DNA of 64,000 nucleotides from Nicotiana tabacum (GCF_000715075.1 NC_134084.1:3908501-3972500); one strand, 5' to 3'; shown: positions 11,065 to 22,800, counted from the first letter of the stretch. Notes: generated from the sequence alone by a model not told the origin. A program made the numbers and translations.

Positions 11065-11965
11065 GTGGTCTGTAATGGCAGTGTAGGGTCATGTCCTCGG
11101 GGAGGGAGGGTGGCGAGGTGGGGGTTAAGGCAAGGGTCAGGGGCTGGGACGGAGCACATAGGGGGTAAGGGGAGCAAGGGTGCATATAGGCTGAGAATTG
11201 GATCGTGGAATATAGGGACGTTGACGGGTAAGTCTATAGAGCTGGCGAAGATTCTCCAGAAAAGGAAGGTTAGTATAGCTTGTGTTCAGGAGACTAGGTG
11301 GGCAGGATCGAAGGCGGGGAATGCCGACGGGTATAAGTTGTGGTACTCCGGAGGCGTGAAGGGCAAGAACGGAGCGGGTATTTTGGTGGATAAGGATCTT
11401 AGAGAGTTAGTGGTAGAGGTTAGGCGGGTGAGTGACAGATTGATGACGATTAAATTAGTAATTGGAGGAAGCACTCTGAGGTCTCATTTGTTTGCACTTA
11501 ATGGAGGTCTGAATCTTAATCATTCAGATCTCAGATACAACCTGTACTTTTGGATGAGGTGGTAGGGGTATTCCGCCTACTGAGAAGTTATTTATAGGAG
11601 GGGATTTCAATGGGCATATTGGATCATCTGTTGATGGCTATGGTGAGGTGCACGGTGGCTTCGACATTGGGGTTAGGAATGGAGGAGGTACGTCACTGTT
11701 GGATTTCGCTAGAACTTTTGAGTTGGTGATCGTGAACTCTATTTATCCGAAGAAGGAGGAACATTTGATTACTTTTCGGAGTATGGTGGCTAAGACTCAA
11801 ATTGATTATCTTCTCCTCGGGAGGTGTGATAAGGGGTTGTGCGAGGATTGTAAGGTGATCCCGAGTGAGAACCTCACGACACAGTGTAGGCTCCTGGTGA
11901 TGGACGTCGGTATCTTGATAAAGAGGAAGAAGAGGTTTGTACGGGGGCAATCGAGGATCAGGTAG
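11065..11965 (+). pseudogene. RTE LINE 1 endonuclease
   Basis: Two overlapping frames together make an exonuclease/endonuclease/phosphatase domain. Frame 1 (to 11565) has GSWNIGTLTGK and CVQETRWAG, the Asn and catalytic Glu motifs. Between the frames lies a piece that reads GGDFNGHIG. Frame 2 (11648-11965) has SMVAKTQIDYLLLGR and TTQCRLLVMDV. In this family the last motif is usually TTQHRLLVMD, so the expected catalytic His appears to be Cys here. The frameshift near 11520-11600 also breaks the domain. Confidence 0.85.
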
Positions 11966-11995
11966 GGAGTCTTAACTAAGAAAAATGCGCAGGAG

Positions 11996-12430
11996 TTGGA
12001 GGGAAGGTTGGCGGCTATGGGAGCCTGGAAGAGTGGTAGGGATGCTAGCGGTATGTGGACGGCGACATCGGACTGTATAAGGGAGGCAGCGAGAGAGATG
12101 TTAAGGGTCTCGACGGGGTACTCAGGCGGGCACCGAGGCGACTGGTGGTGGAATGACGTGGTCCAGAGTAAAGTGGAAGCAAAGAAAGCGGCTTACCTTA
12201 AGTTATTGGAGAGCACTGAAGAGGAGCAGAGGAGAGCGAACAGAGAAAGATATAAGGAAGTTAGGAGGGAAGCGAAGCTAGCGGCTACGGAGGCTAAAAC
12301 TACTACGTTTGGGCGGTTGTATGAGGAACTAGGGGGTAAAGGTGGGGACAAGAAGTTATTTTGGCTAGCTAAAGCGAGAGAGAGGAAGGCTCGTGATCTG
12401 GATCAAGTGAGGTGCATCAAAGACGAGTAA
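11996..12430 (+). pseudogene. RTE LINE 1 linker region
   Basis: A 144-codon Lys/Arg/Glu-rich frame ([40 protein letters not shown]) that in RTE proteins lies between the endonuclease and reverse transcriptase. It ends at TAA (12428-12430), where the family usually continues. Confidence 0.75.
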
Positions 12431-12572
12431 GGTCGGGTATTGATGGAAGAGGCCCAAATTAAGCAGAGGTGGCAGTCGTACTTTCATAGACTTCTGAATG
12501 AAGAGGGGGACAGAAACATTGTGTTAGGGGAGTTGGGGTCACCAAGACTTTAGGTACTGTAGGCGTATTAAG

Positions 12573-13825
12573 GTGGAGGAGGTCGTGGGAGCAATGCGTA
12601 AGATGAGTCGGGGCAAAACGATCGGACCAGACGAGATTCCAGTTGAATTTTGGAGGTATGTGGGTAAAGCAGGCTTGGAGTGGCTGACTGAGATGTTTAA
12701 TGTTATTTTCAAGACGAAGAGGATGTCAGATGAGTGGAGGTGGAGTACGATGATTCCGTTGTACAAAAACAAAGGGGACATCCAGAATTGTAACAACTAT
12801 AAGGGTATAAAGTTACTAAGTCATACCATGAAAGTTTGGGAGAGGGTGGTGGAAGGGAGGGTAAGGAGGGCGGTGTCTATATCAGAAAACCAGTTCGGGT
12901 TCATGCCCGGTCGCTCTACTACAGAAGCTATCCATCTTATTATAAGGTTGACGTTCTTTGGAGATGCCTGGAGGTGAAGGGTGTGTTGGTAGCTTATATT
13001 AGGGCGATAAAGGATTTATATGATAGAGCTAAGACTCGGGATAGGACTATAGGAGGTGATTCGGAGCCCTTTCCAGTAGTTATGGGGTTACACCAAGGAT
13101 CTGCGCTCAGCCCGTTCTTATTTGCCCTAGTAATGGACGTATTGACACACCATATTCAAGGGGAGGTGCCATGGTGTATGTTGTTCGCTGATGATATAGT
13201 TCTGATTGATGAGACGAGAGGCGGTGTTAATGAAAGACTAGAGGTATGGAGGCAGGTCCTGGAGTCTAAAGGTTTCAAGTTGAGTAGGACCAAGACGGAA
13301 TACTTGGAATGCAAATTTATCGATGTGTCGGGGGAAGCGGACGGGGAGGTGAGGCTTGACTCAGAAGTCATCCCTAAGAGAGAGAGTTTCAAGTACCTAG
13401 GGTCTATTAGCCAAGGAGATGGGGAGATCGACGGAGATGTCACGCACCGTATCGGGATGGGATGGATGAAATGGAGGTTAGCGTCTAGAGTCTTGTGTGA
13501 CAAGAAGGTTCCACTGAAACTTAAAGGTAAGTTCTATAGAGCTGTGATTAGACCGGCCATGTTGTATGGGGCGGAGTGTTGGCCAGTCAAGAATTCTCAT
13601 ATCCAGAAGATGAAAGTAGCCGAAATGAGGATGTTGAGATGGATGTGCGGGCACACTAGGCTGGATAAGATTAGGAATGAAGATATTCGGGAGAAGGTGG
13701 GCGTGGCTCCCATGGAGGACAAGATGCGAGAAGCGAGACTTAGATGGTTCGGGCATGTGCGGAGGAGGAGTCCAGATGCCCCGGTTAGGAGGTGTGAACG
13801 GTTGGCTTTGACAGGTACAAGGTGA
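12573..13825 (+). pseudogene. RTE LINE 1 reverse transcriptase, motif A deleted
   Basis: Two frames (12573-12977 and 12836-13825) join into one reverse transcriptase. Visible parts: [87 protein letters not shown] (FADD) and the C-terminal [11 protein letters not shown]. Compared with LINE 2 (15870-15965), about 80 bases are missing near 12950. They encode the stretch with FIDLEKA, including the motif A aspartate, and their loss also shifts the frame. The enzyme cannot be active. Confidence 0.88.
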
Positions 13826-14403
13826 GGTAGAGGGCGGCTTAAGAAATATTGGGGCGAGGTGATAAGACATGACGCAACTTCAGATTTCCGAGGACATGGC
13901 CCTAAATAGGGAGGTGTGGAGGTCGAGCATTAGGGTTGTAGGTTAGGGGGTGGTTGAGCGTTTTTCTTCGTTGTTCCGGCTAGTCTGATAGTGTTTTATA
14001 TAGGACAGCTGGCGGTTATTGTTCCATCACACTTTCTATTTTTTGTTTATTATTATTATTAATTTTTTACTTTTATTTTATATTTTTCTAATTTTTATTA
14101 TTGCCATAGTTATTGTCCTTCCCACTTATTTGTTGTCACTTACGGTGCTGATCTTATTTGTATGTTTTCTACTGTTGTTACAGATCTTTCGTTTTTGAGC
14201 CGAGGTCTCCCGGAAACTGTCTCTCTACCCTCATGGGTAGGGGTAAGGTCTGCGTACACTCTACCCTCCCTAGACCCCACTAATGGGATTATTACTGGGT
14301 TATTGTTGTTGTTGTTATTGAAAATTTAATGATTTTTGTGTGAGAAAATATAGTTATATGACTTTGATGAAAAAAAGTCATACTACCATTTGTGAAATTG
14401 ACC

Positions 14404-14960
14404 CATTAGATGTTATGATTAGGAAAAATATTCAATTCATAATGATAGTAATATAGAGAAGAGTTGGGGATTTTAATACCTGATACGTTGTGCGGTTTGA
14501 AGATGAAAGAGGACTAGGAGATAGGGTTGTTGTCTATCCCTTTATGACTTTTTCCTTGAAATAATCCAACAAACAACTTTCAATTCAGTGTTTGAGACAA
14601 AAAGAGACGTTGGCAGTAAGTTCAGTGTTTTTCTATGCACTTTTTATGCCTTCCAATCCCCTCAACCTATGCAATTCAATTTCAAATAAGATGGAAATTA
14701 GTAGAATGACAAAAAATACTAAAAGAAACTTAAAAATAAAAAGTTAAAATCAGACATGAATTTAAGGAAAACACGATCTGTCTCCAGTATGGCACCACAT
14801 TATGGTCATGGCACCATATAAACCAATTTAATTCTTTTATCTCCACTTTGAACTTATGAATTTGAATCCAAAAACTTCAATTTGAGTTTATGATTATGTT
14901 CTTGTGGTGATGCCACAAATCCAAGTGAGTCAGACCAAATGTTCATTTTGCACTTCTTGG
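14404..14960. other. Resumption of the receptor-kinase 3' flank
   Basis: No gene. From 14410 the sequence matches 24700-24870 ('aggaaaaatattcaattcat', 'gttgtgcg', 'caactttcaatt'). This is the same flank that was interrupted at about 5351, so the right end of duplicated unit 1 lies here, 9 kb away from its kinase gene. After 14620 I see only AT-rich DNA. Confidence 0.65.
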
Positions 14961-14967
14961 CTTTCAA

Positions 14968-15520
14968 ATGATGAATGTTATTTATTCTAGACGGCCTTGT
15001 AAGTTTCAGAATGTAGGGCCCTTCCACTGTAAGGATTACTTGTCATTTTCCCGCTCAAACTCAAGTTCGAGAAGTGATCTGAATAAGGTGTTCTCCAATC
15101 CAAGAATTTCAAATCTTCAACATCCTCAACATAAATCAAATTACTTGACTAGGTCCTGTTGAGTTGTCCCATATCGGAGGGATTTGAGGTTCTTGATCTC
15201 CTTATACGGCTTGGGCAATCCTCACCTCATAAGCTAGCTTTTGGGGTTGAGTTAGGCTCAAGGTCCATTCTTTTCATGGTATCAGAGCCAGACTCATCCC
15301 AATTATTGTTACCGATGTTGGGCCCCCATTTACGTTGTCCACGCTTCAGAGGCCTGAGCGAGGGAGGAAGGGGGGTTGAGTTGTCCTACATCGGAGGGAT
15401 TTGAGGTCCTTGGTCTCCTTATATGGCTAGGGAAATCCTCACCTCATAAGTCCGTATTCAAATTACAACGACTTTTTTGAGTCGTTGACTCGTTGTACAT
15501 CTAAAGCCAAGAGATTTGTT
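14968..15520 (+). pseudogene. Unidentified exon fragment, transit-peptide-like, split by a TRIM
   Basis: The ATG at 14968 opens a Ser/Arg/Asn-rich frame (MMNVIYSRRPCKFQNVGPFH ... SNYLTRS) with the composition of a plastid or mitochondrial targeting sequence. The TRIM at 15157 cuts it after TRS. If the TRIM is removed together with one GTCC repeat, the frame would run on as RSVFKLQRLF and then meet a TGA. I do not recognise the protein. The bias towards Ser and basic residues suggests a targeting peptide, but chance is possible. Confidence 0.35.
15157..15453 (+). mobile_element. TRIM element (miniature LTR retrotransposon)
   Basis: A 120-bp terminal repeat at 15157-15276 (tgttgagttgtcccatatcg ... 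cattcttttca) is followed directly by TGGTATCAGAGCC, the initiator tRNA-Met primer site. After about 80 bases without coding capacity comes a purine tract (gagggaggaaggggg, 15359-15374). A second LTR copy then runs from about 15374 to 15453 and is cut short after 'cacctcataa'. GTCC occurs on both flanks (15153-15156 and about 15454-15457), compatible with a target duplication. This is the standard layout of a TRIM. Confidence 0.85.
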
Positions 15521-15773
15521 TGACATGGGAGATGTCAATGAAGTAGAAATATATGAGAATAAGTCGTACCAACAACAAGAATTTGAACAATTTTTTATGA
15601 TAATTATGAGAATAGCCAAGTTACAATAGAGGAGCGTATGTCAGAATAGGAATTAGGCTTTTTGATATGAGTTGGAAAATAATTTCTTTTTCGAAGGACT
15701 GCATGTTAACTAATTCTACATGATTCTGTTAATTAGGTACTTCTAAATTGCTTTAATGAAAATCTAGGAGAGG

Positions 15774-16049
15774 GTGGTGGAAGCAAAGGTGAGGAGGAGT
15801 GTTTTTATTTCTGAGAACCAGTTCGGATTTATGCTGGGGCGATCGACTACTGAAGTCATTCACCTTATTAGGAGGCTGGTGGAGCAGTATAAGGATAGGA
15901 AGAGGGACCTGCACATGGTGTTCATTGACCTAGAGAAAGCGTGTGACAAAGTCCTAAAGGAGGTGCTACGGAGATGTTTGGAGGTTAGAGGTGTGCATGT
16001 AGCTTACACTAGGGTGATCCAGGATATGTATGATGGTGCTAAAACCTAG
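15774..16049 (+). pseudogene. RTE LINE 2 reverse-transcriptase fragment
   Basis: Ninety-one codons covering [20 protein letters not shown] and the motif A region [11 protein letters not shown], with Cys where the family has Tyr. The following FADD region (16130-16210) is damaged: plus-strand 'tattattcacatccaatagt' replaces the usual FADDIV coding sequence. It retains the segment that LINE 1 has lost. Confidence 0.85.
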
Positions 16050-17044
16050 GTTTGAACGGTGAGAAGGGACTCGAAATATTTTTCAATTGTGATGGGTTTG
16101 CATTAAGGATCCGCTCTTAGCCCATTTTTATTTGCCTTAGCGATGGATGTTCTAACGCGGCACGTTCAAGGGGAGGTGCCATGGTGCATATTATTCACAT
16201 CCAATAGTACTGATTGACGAGACGCGGGCTGGTGTTAATGCAACGCTGGAGGTATGGAGACGAACCTTCGAGTCAAAAGGTTTCAAGTTGAGCAGGACAA
16301 ACAAAGTACTTGAAATGTAAGTTTAGTAACGTGACCGAGGAAGAGGACGTGGAAGTGAGGCTAGATTCACAAGTAATTCCCAAGAAAGGGAGTTTCAAGT
16401 ACCTCGAATCTATGATTTCGGAGAGATAGACGAGGATGTCATGCATCGGAGCGGAGCGGATTGGTCACTTTCGGGGTTTTATTTGATAAGAAGGTACCAC
16501 CAAGACTCAAAGGTAAGTTTTCCAGAGTAGTGATTAGACTAACTATATTGTATGGAGCGGAGTGTTGGCCGGTCAAGAACGCCCATATGCAACAGACCTC
16601 TGAACGGAAGAGCCCCCGTTATGTAGTTTTTTCGCTGAATAAATGAGAGAGAGTGGGAGGGCGGGTCTCTTCTCATTGGGCCCGCTTGGATTATGGTTGG
16701 GGCACGCCCCACTGAGGTTTTCTTAAGAAAGAATAGAAGGTAGCATAAACGAGGATGTTGAGATAGATCTGTGGGCATACAAGGAGAGATAAGATTAGGA
16801 ATGAAGTTATCTGAGACAGGGTGTGAGTGGCCCCTATAGAGGATAAGATGCGGGAAGCTAGGCTTAGATGGCACGGGCATGTGAAGAGGAGTATAGATGC
16901 CCCGGTGAGAAGGTGCGAGAGGTTGGTCATAGTGGGGCAAAGGAGAGGTAGAGGTAGGCCTATGAAATATTGGGGGAGGTGATTAGGCATGACATGGCAT
17001 ACCTCAGCTTACTGAGAAGTGAGAACATGATCCTGGATAGGAAG

Positions 17045-17736
17045 CAGGGGCAGCTCAAGTATATGCGGGGCCTAAATCTAAAGTTTAATATGATGCCTAA
17101 ATTTTTAAAAGAAAGCTATACGATATTGTTTTTATTTAAAGTCTATTTTTCTAACTTTTTGAGATACAAAGTGTTAATAATCTTTTTTATAATCGATTTT
17201 CCCTAATAATTTATTTTCAATTGATAATATAGCAACTCATTTAATCTTTCTTGGGATACTATTAATTTTAGATAAAAATTTATAGAGCCATAGAAAGATT
17301 TCTTTTCTTTTCTTATAATCGATTTCTTTTAAATTTCTTGAAGAAAGAAGGTGAGTAAGAATATTAAAGAGAAAGACAGAAAATATGTAGGGGTTTCTAA
17401 AATATGAAGAGATCGGGAAAACAAAGATTGACTTGGACAAATTAAAAAAGGGAGAGTAAAATTGTTACACGCTATCCAATGAAGGAGTAAGAAGTAAAAA
17501 ATTGAAACGTTGGGAAAATTATTCATACCCATGTTTAAGAAAGTCAAATTATTACTTTATTTATGTATCTAAAGAGCTTTCTTTTTTTATATTAAAACTC
17601 TACTTTTGTATTGAAAGTACTAAATATTATTTTTTAAAATACCTGTAAACCTATTATTTTTAAAAAAAATGGGGCCCCCAAAATTTGGAGGCGTAAGGCA
17701 CAAGCCTTACTACTCAACACATTAGAGTCGGCCCTG
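17045..17736. mobile_element. Non-autonomous hAT element inside LINE 2
   Basis: The 692-bp insertion starts CAGGGGCAGCTC and ends GAGTCGGCCCTG, short inverted ends of hAT type. It is flanked by a perfect 8-bp repeat, ATAGGAAG, at 17037-17044 and 17737-17744. The interior is AT-rich with no transposase. LINE 2 sequence resumes directly at 17745. Confidence 0.88.
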
Positions 17737-18109
17737 ATAGGAAGGCGTAGTGGTTGAAAATTAAGGTAGAAGGTTAGTAGTTAGGCGGGAGTGTCTCATT
17801 TGCATGTCAGTAGCATTAGTATTAATCTTTTATTTTCATTCCTTCATATTAACCTTATGTTAATGCTTTCGCTTCGATTATTCTATTATCATATCTCTCT
17901 ACTACCGTATCTTGTTGATGTTACTACATGTTGTATCTACTTCTTTTACTTTTATCTTGAATGGGGGGTCTATCAAAAACAACCTCTCTACCTTCAAAAG
18001 GTAGGGGTAACGTCTGCATATACTCTATCCCACGACCCTACTTTGTGGGATTACACTGGGTTTGTTGTTTCTAAAGTGCTTAATTTCTACTTTCAATGCT
18101 CTCAGTAGA

Positions 18110-18221
18110 TTTATCGGAAACAGCCTCTCTACCTTTATAAGGTAGGGGTAAGGTCTGTGTACACTACCCTCCCCATACCCCATTTATGGGATTACATTGG
18201 GTTTGTTCTTGTTGTTGTTGT
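18110..18221 (+). mobile_element. RTE 3'-tail insertion with 15-bp target duplication
   Basis: Only the last 112 bases of an RTE element are present (cggaaacagcctctctacc ... ggtaaggtctgtgtacac ... TTG repeats). They are bounded by a perfect direct repeat AATGCTCTCAGTAGA at 18095-18109 and 18222-18236. This is an extreme 5' truncation typical of target-primed reverse transcription. Confidence 0.9.
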
Positions 18222-18236
18222 AATGCTCTCAGTAGA

Positions 18237-19816
18237 GTAACTAATAGTAGATGCAATATGGAAATTTTTCCGAGCCTCTATATTTAATTAGGGGGCGTTG
18301 TTGACCGCCTCTAAATGTAAATATAACCTCCGCAAATAAACTATATTTTCGTAGTGCACGGCGCCCGATTCAACTGCCAAGAACAACCTTTCACTAATAG
18401 TCACACAAATTTCTGTAAGAATATTATTATATGAGATATTTTCATTATATTTACTACCAATAAAATACTCAAAATATTGTCTCCAGCTTCCATAACATAC
18501 GGACTCATATGTAAAATATCTACTAACAAAATATTCAAAATAATATTCATGGCGTAAGATAACTGTTGTATCTTGAAGCTTCATGCTTTCTAGAGTAACT
18601 ACCTAAATTTCCATGTCAGATAACCGTCTAATATCTTTCTTAATTTTGAAGGAATGTGCCTAAAGGTAGACTCGTGACTTTTATAACCATGATGTCGGGG
18701 CCAAATTGCATATATCTCGACTAATTCTATAGAATATCAGGTAATTCTGTCCACCAAGACTTGGAAGAAATTACCTAGACTCGTGATTGTAGATTGTTGT
18801 TTAATGCTAGAAGTAGACTAAGCACCTGTTAGTGTTTTGGTTATGCAATATATTCAGTTTCAATTGATGATTTTGTTTTCTCGGGTTCAAGAGAATATAA
18901 TGCAAAATCCTGGATCTAACAGGAAATTGTCACTTTCTATCTTCAGTTCTGGCATATGTTTATATTCATTCTTGCTGTATCAATATTGAGGTGCAATATT
19001 AGTCCTTCCTTCCAAATGAGCATATGCCTTACATTTAGTTATAAAAATTAGTGGATGACTCCTTTCTGAGTCAAACACTAGTATTTATTTTCTTGGTCTG
19101 CCACTTGAACTTTTTTTCAAACTTTTCCAATGTAGAACAATGAGAATCTTTTTTTTTTCTTGTCATGGCAGGGCATTTCCTTACAAATGTGCAAAATTGA
19201 CTTCTACAAAAATTGTGATTAATACCTAACTCACCCAACTTGTGCCACAAAGTGGCATTGGCCGCTGCCCATCTCAAAGACTGACCTGTCACTTTTCGCA
19301 AAGCAAGGCAGTTCTGTCTGAAATTGCTGTCTTCGGCTAAAATGTGAATACATTTAAGAAATTGAATAGATTTAAAATAATACATGTAAAAGCAAATACC
19401 TGATGCAAATCCTACATAATTTTGCCGTCATATTTATGGTTGCAAGAATTGGTTGATTTGGCTGTATCCACTTGCTCATCTTTATGCATCACATAACTTG
19501 GAAAATTTCTCTAAAACGAGTGGTTTCACCACTTGGATATCAAACTGATTATGAGGTAGTGGACTTATTAAGTCTGCACATGAGGAAGACAAGTTAGGGA
19601 ACAAAGTAACTGAAGATTCAAATGATAACAGACAATAAATTAATGTGTCCTTTATTCTCACAATAAAATTTCATCATAGAAACATCTTTGAGACAGGTAA
19701 AAGTTATAAAGACTTGTAAATTAACAATTGTGAAAATAAGGAGATCTTACCACCATTTAAAGTCTCAAAACCACATCGTTATTAGCCATGCCATGTTACT
19801 ACTAACTTATGCATTT
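18237..19816. other. Upstream region of the intact receptor kinase
   Basis: No gene recognised. The longest minus frame (19071-19385) has no domain. The promoter of the kinase at 19817 must lie in the right part, but I cannot point to a convincing TATA box. The frame of the kinase is open back to 19688, yet paralogue 1 starts at the Met equivalent to 19817. Confidence 0.5.
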
Positions 19817-22800
19817 ATGGAGAAAACCTTCAAATCTTTTCTCTTAGCACTCTTGTTGCTTCACTATGTAATGGCTAGTTTAGCCATGACCCACACCAAC
19901 ACTACCACTGATCAAGCAGCTCTTCTTTCCTTCAAATCCCAAATTTCTGACCCCTTTCGATTTTTGGATGAAAGCTGGTCTCCAGCTACTTCTGTCTGTC
20001 ATTGGGTTGGAATCGGTTGTGGTTCTCGCCACCAGAGAGTGAGGTCATTGAATATTTCCAACATGGGTCTTACAGGCACAATTCCCCCTGATTTCGGAAA
20101 TCTCACATTTCTTGTTTCTATTGACTTGCACAGCAACAATTTCTATGGCAATTTGCCTCAAGAAATGGCACATTTGCGTCGGTTAAGATTTGTTGAAATT
20201 AGTTTTAACAACTTCAGCGGGGAGGTTCCTTCTTGGTTTGGGATCTTACACCAACTTCAAGTTCTGAATCTAGCAAACAATAGTTTCAATGGTTCCATTC
20301 CCTCTTTCTATTCTAATATTTCCACGCTTCAATCTTTGGACTTGACCTTCAATTCCTTAGGTGGGCAGATCCCAAAGGAGATTGGAAATCTTGAAAATCT
20401 GAGGTTTTTAAGCTTTGCTGGAAACAAGCTTATAGGTTCTATCCCTCCATCTCTCTCGAATGCCTCAATGTTGATGACTTTAGATCTTTCTCTCAATTTC
20501 CTTAAAGGAAACATCCCAGAAGAGATTGGAAAACTTCAAAACCTAAATATTTTGGTAATAGAATCTAATCAACTTACAGGTTCTATACCACTCTCGATCT
20601 TCAACATTTCTGGAATTGAAGTCATTGCATTTACAAATAATACCTTATCAGGAAATCTACCTGCTGACATGTGTGATTATCTTCCAATGCTCGAAAATCT
20701 TTATCTAAGTATGAATGAGCTACGCGGTCATATGCCTCTAAGCTTGTCAAACTGTTCGAATCTTCAAATATTGTCATTATCTGATAACAAGTTTGATGGA
20801 CCCATACATAGTGAAATCGGGATTCTTAATAATTTGGTGATTTTAGGGCTGGAGACAAACCATATTTCTGGTCGAATCCCAGTTTCCACATTCAATATCT
20901 CCTCGCTGCAGGTTTTGGTACTAGCTCACAACAATCTTATTGGATCCTTTCCAAGGGAGGTAGGCAATTTGACAAAATTGCAAATTCTGGATCTTGCTAA
21001 TAATATTCTTACAGGTATGTATGTAGTCAAAAGGGATATTGCAGCTATTATAGCTTGCTAAAGCGAAATTAACAAACTATGTTAAATCATTACTAGCAAG
21101 AAATTCCTTAAATCTTAATTACTAATTATACATACATATATACATTGGCAGGTGAAATACCGAAAGAAGTAAGCAATCTCATTGAGTTGTTTGATCTGAG
21201 TTTCAACAAGTTTACCGGTTCGCTACCAATGGAGATCTTCAACATATCAGGGATAAGAGAGATTCAACTTATATTCAATAATCTGACAGGAACCCTCCCA
21301 TTAAACATAGGTTCTACGTTACCCAACATTGAAGTTCTTCATCTGGGAAACTTAAATCTTTATGGGACTATACCTCATTCTCTCTCCAATTGTTCCAAAC
21401 TCACTAGTCTAGACCTTTCTCTCAATAGACTCACCGGTTTGATTCCCAACTCCCTCGGACTTTTGACTCGCCTACAGTCCCTAAGCTTGGCAATAAACAA
21501 TTTAATGAGCGACACTAGATTAGGCTTCTTGACTTCCTTGTCAAATTGTAGAGATTTAAAATTTCTTTTTCTATCTTCAAACCCTCTATATGGTGTGCTT
21601 CCAGACTCCTTAGGGAACCTTTCCGCCACTTCTCTTCTAAGGTTTAGAGCTATTGATTGCAGAATTAAAGGGGAAATTCCAAAAGGAATTGGGAACTTAA
21701 GTAGCTTATTAGAGCTTGACCTTTCTGAAAATGGCTTAACTGGATCAATTCCCACAACAATTAGCAACTTGAGATCCCTTCAGAGCTGCAAGTTGAGTCA
21801 CAATAAACTTTCTGGATTTACTGGAATCGATCTATGTAAATTGCAGAACTTGGGTTATTTACACTTGACCCAAAATCAACTTTCAGGATCTCTTCCTAAT
21901 TGTATAGGGAACTTAACTTCCCTTCAGGAGATATTTCTAGGTTCCAACAAACTGCGTTCAGACATACCAGCAAGCTTAGGGAACCTAATAAATCTCTTGA
22001 AGCTAGACTTATCTTCAAACAACTTGGGTGGCTCTTTACCTCCGGAAATCGGAAATTTAAAGACTGTGATATATATTGATCTATCAATGAATACACTCTC
22101 AAATGGCATTCCTGGAGGAATTGGTAGCTTGCAAAATCTAATACATCTTTCTTTGAGAGACAATAAATTGCAAGGATCAATACCTGACTCAATGAGCAGC
22201 ATGTCGGCTTTGGAATTTCTAGACCTTTCTCATAACAATGTTTCAGGATTAATTCCAAAGTCATTGGAGAAGCTTCAAAATCTCAAGTATTTTAATGCTT
22301 CTTTCAACAAGTTGGTTGGTGAAATCCCCTCGGGTGGTCCGTTCAAGAACCTCTCCAGTCAGTCTTTCATGTCCAATGAAGCATTGTGTGGTTCTCCAAG
22401 ATTTCGTGTTCTGCCATGCCCCACTAGTACTTCAAAGCATAGATCCAAGAGGAAAAAAGTACTTGTTCTAATTCTACTGGTCGGAATTCCACTTGTTGTA
22501 TTAATGCCTATCGTGTTTGTGCTTGTATGGATAAGGTATATAAGAGGCAAAAGAACTGATCCTCAGCAGACAGCTGAATCATCGTATGACGTCTCAACAA
22601 GAGAACGAATTTCATACTATGAATTGCTCCAAGCAACTGATTCGCTCAGCGAGAGCAATTTGATTGGTTCCGGGAGTTTCGGCTCTGTTTACAAAGGCAT
22701 CCTCAGAGATGGGACTCCTATTGCAGCTAAAGTGTTCAATCTGCAATTGCAAGCAGCATTTAGGAGTTTTGATACAGAATGCCAAGTTTTGCGCAACATT

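Larger units (their letters stand above)
10902..14313 (+). mobile_element. RTE-clade LINE 1 (defective)
   Basis: Non-LTR retrotransposon with an AP-like endonuclease, a reverse transcriptase and a 3' end of the nightshade RTE type: 'taaggtctgcgtacact', a C-rich stretch, 'gggattattactgggtta', then TTG repeats. The element is inactive: the reading frame changes near 11565, 11965, 12430 and 12950. Its 5' part probably continues at 6165-6519 on the far side of the Copia insertion. A related, 5'-truncated copy lies at 15758-18068. Confidence 0.9.
5352..14403. mobile_element. Long-TIR DNA element, swollen by nested insertions
   Basis: An inverted repeat of about 80 bases bounds this block. The left arm is about 5359-5436 ('atttcacaaacggtcgtata' ... 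'tttctcacacaaaaatcat'). The right arm is about 14328-14395, reading on the opposite strand 'atttcacaaatggtagtatg' ... 'tttctcacacaaaaatcat'. The block sits where the duplicated 3' flank is uninterrupted behind copy 2 (near 24690-24700), so it is an insertion. I could not read a clear target duplication. The long arms suggest a Mutator-like MITE; no transposase was seen. An RTE LINE and a Copia element lie inside. Confidence 0.6.
15758..18068 (+). mobile_element. RTE-clade LINE 2, 5'-truncated, with nested hAT
   Basis: Starts abruptly inside the reverse transcriptase (agagggtggtggaagc; compare 12840). It contains [20 protein letters not shown] and [14 protein letters not shown] (motif A), then decays through stops and indels. 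The C-terminal [10 protein letters not shown] and MKYWG region is at 16850-16980. A hAT element (17045-17736) splits the 3' part. The 3' tail ends near 18068 in the usual 'gggattacactgggtttgttgt'. Near-matching flanks, ttctaaattgctttaat (15741-15757) and ttctaaagtgcttaat (18069-18084), look like an aged target duplication. Confidence 0.88.

Noticed and set aside
15159..15404. Plus-strand ORF of 81 codons over the TRIM
   Set aside because: It lies almost wholly within the TRIM LTRs and internal region, which have no coding capacity.
19071..19385. Minus-strand ORF of 104 codons upstream of the intact receptor kinase
   Set aside because: No recognisable domain, no matching neighbour, and composition like other chance frames in this AT-rich DNA.
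19688..19816. In-frame 43-codon N-terminal extension of the receptor kinase
   Set aside because: It would bury the signal peptide behind a basic stretch. Paralogue 1 starts at the Met equivalent to 19817.
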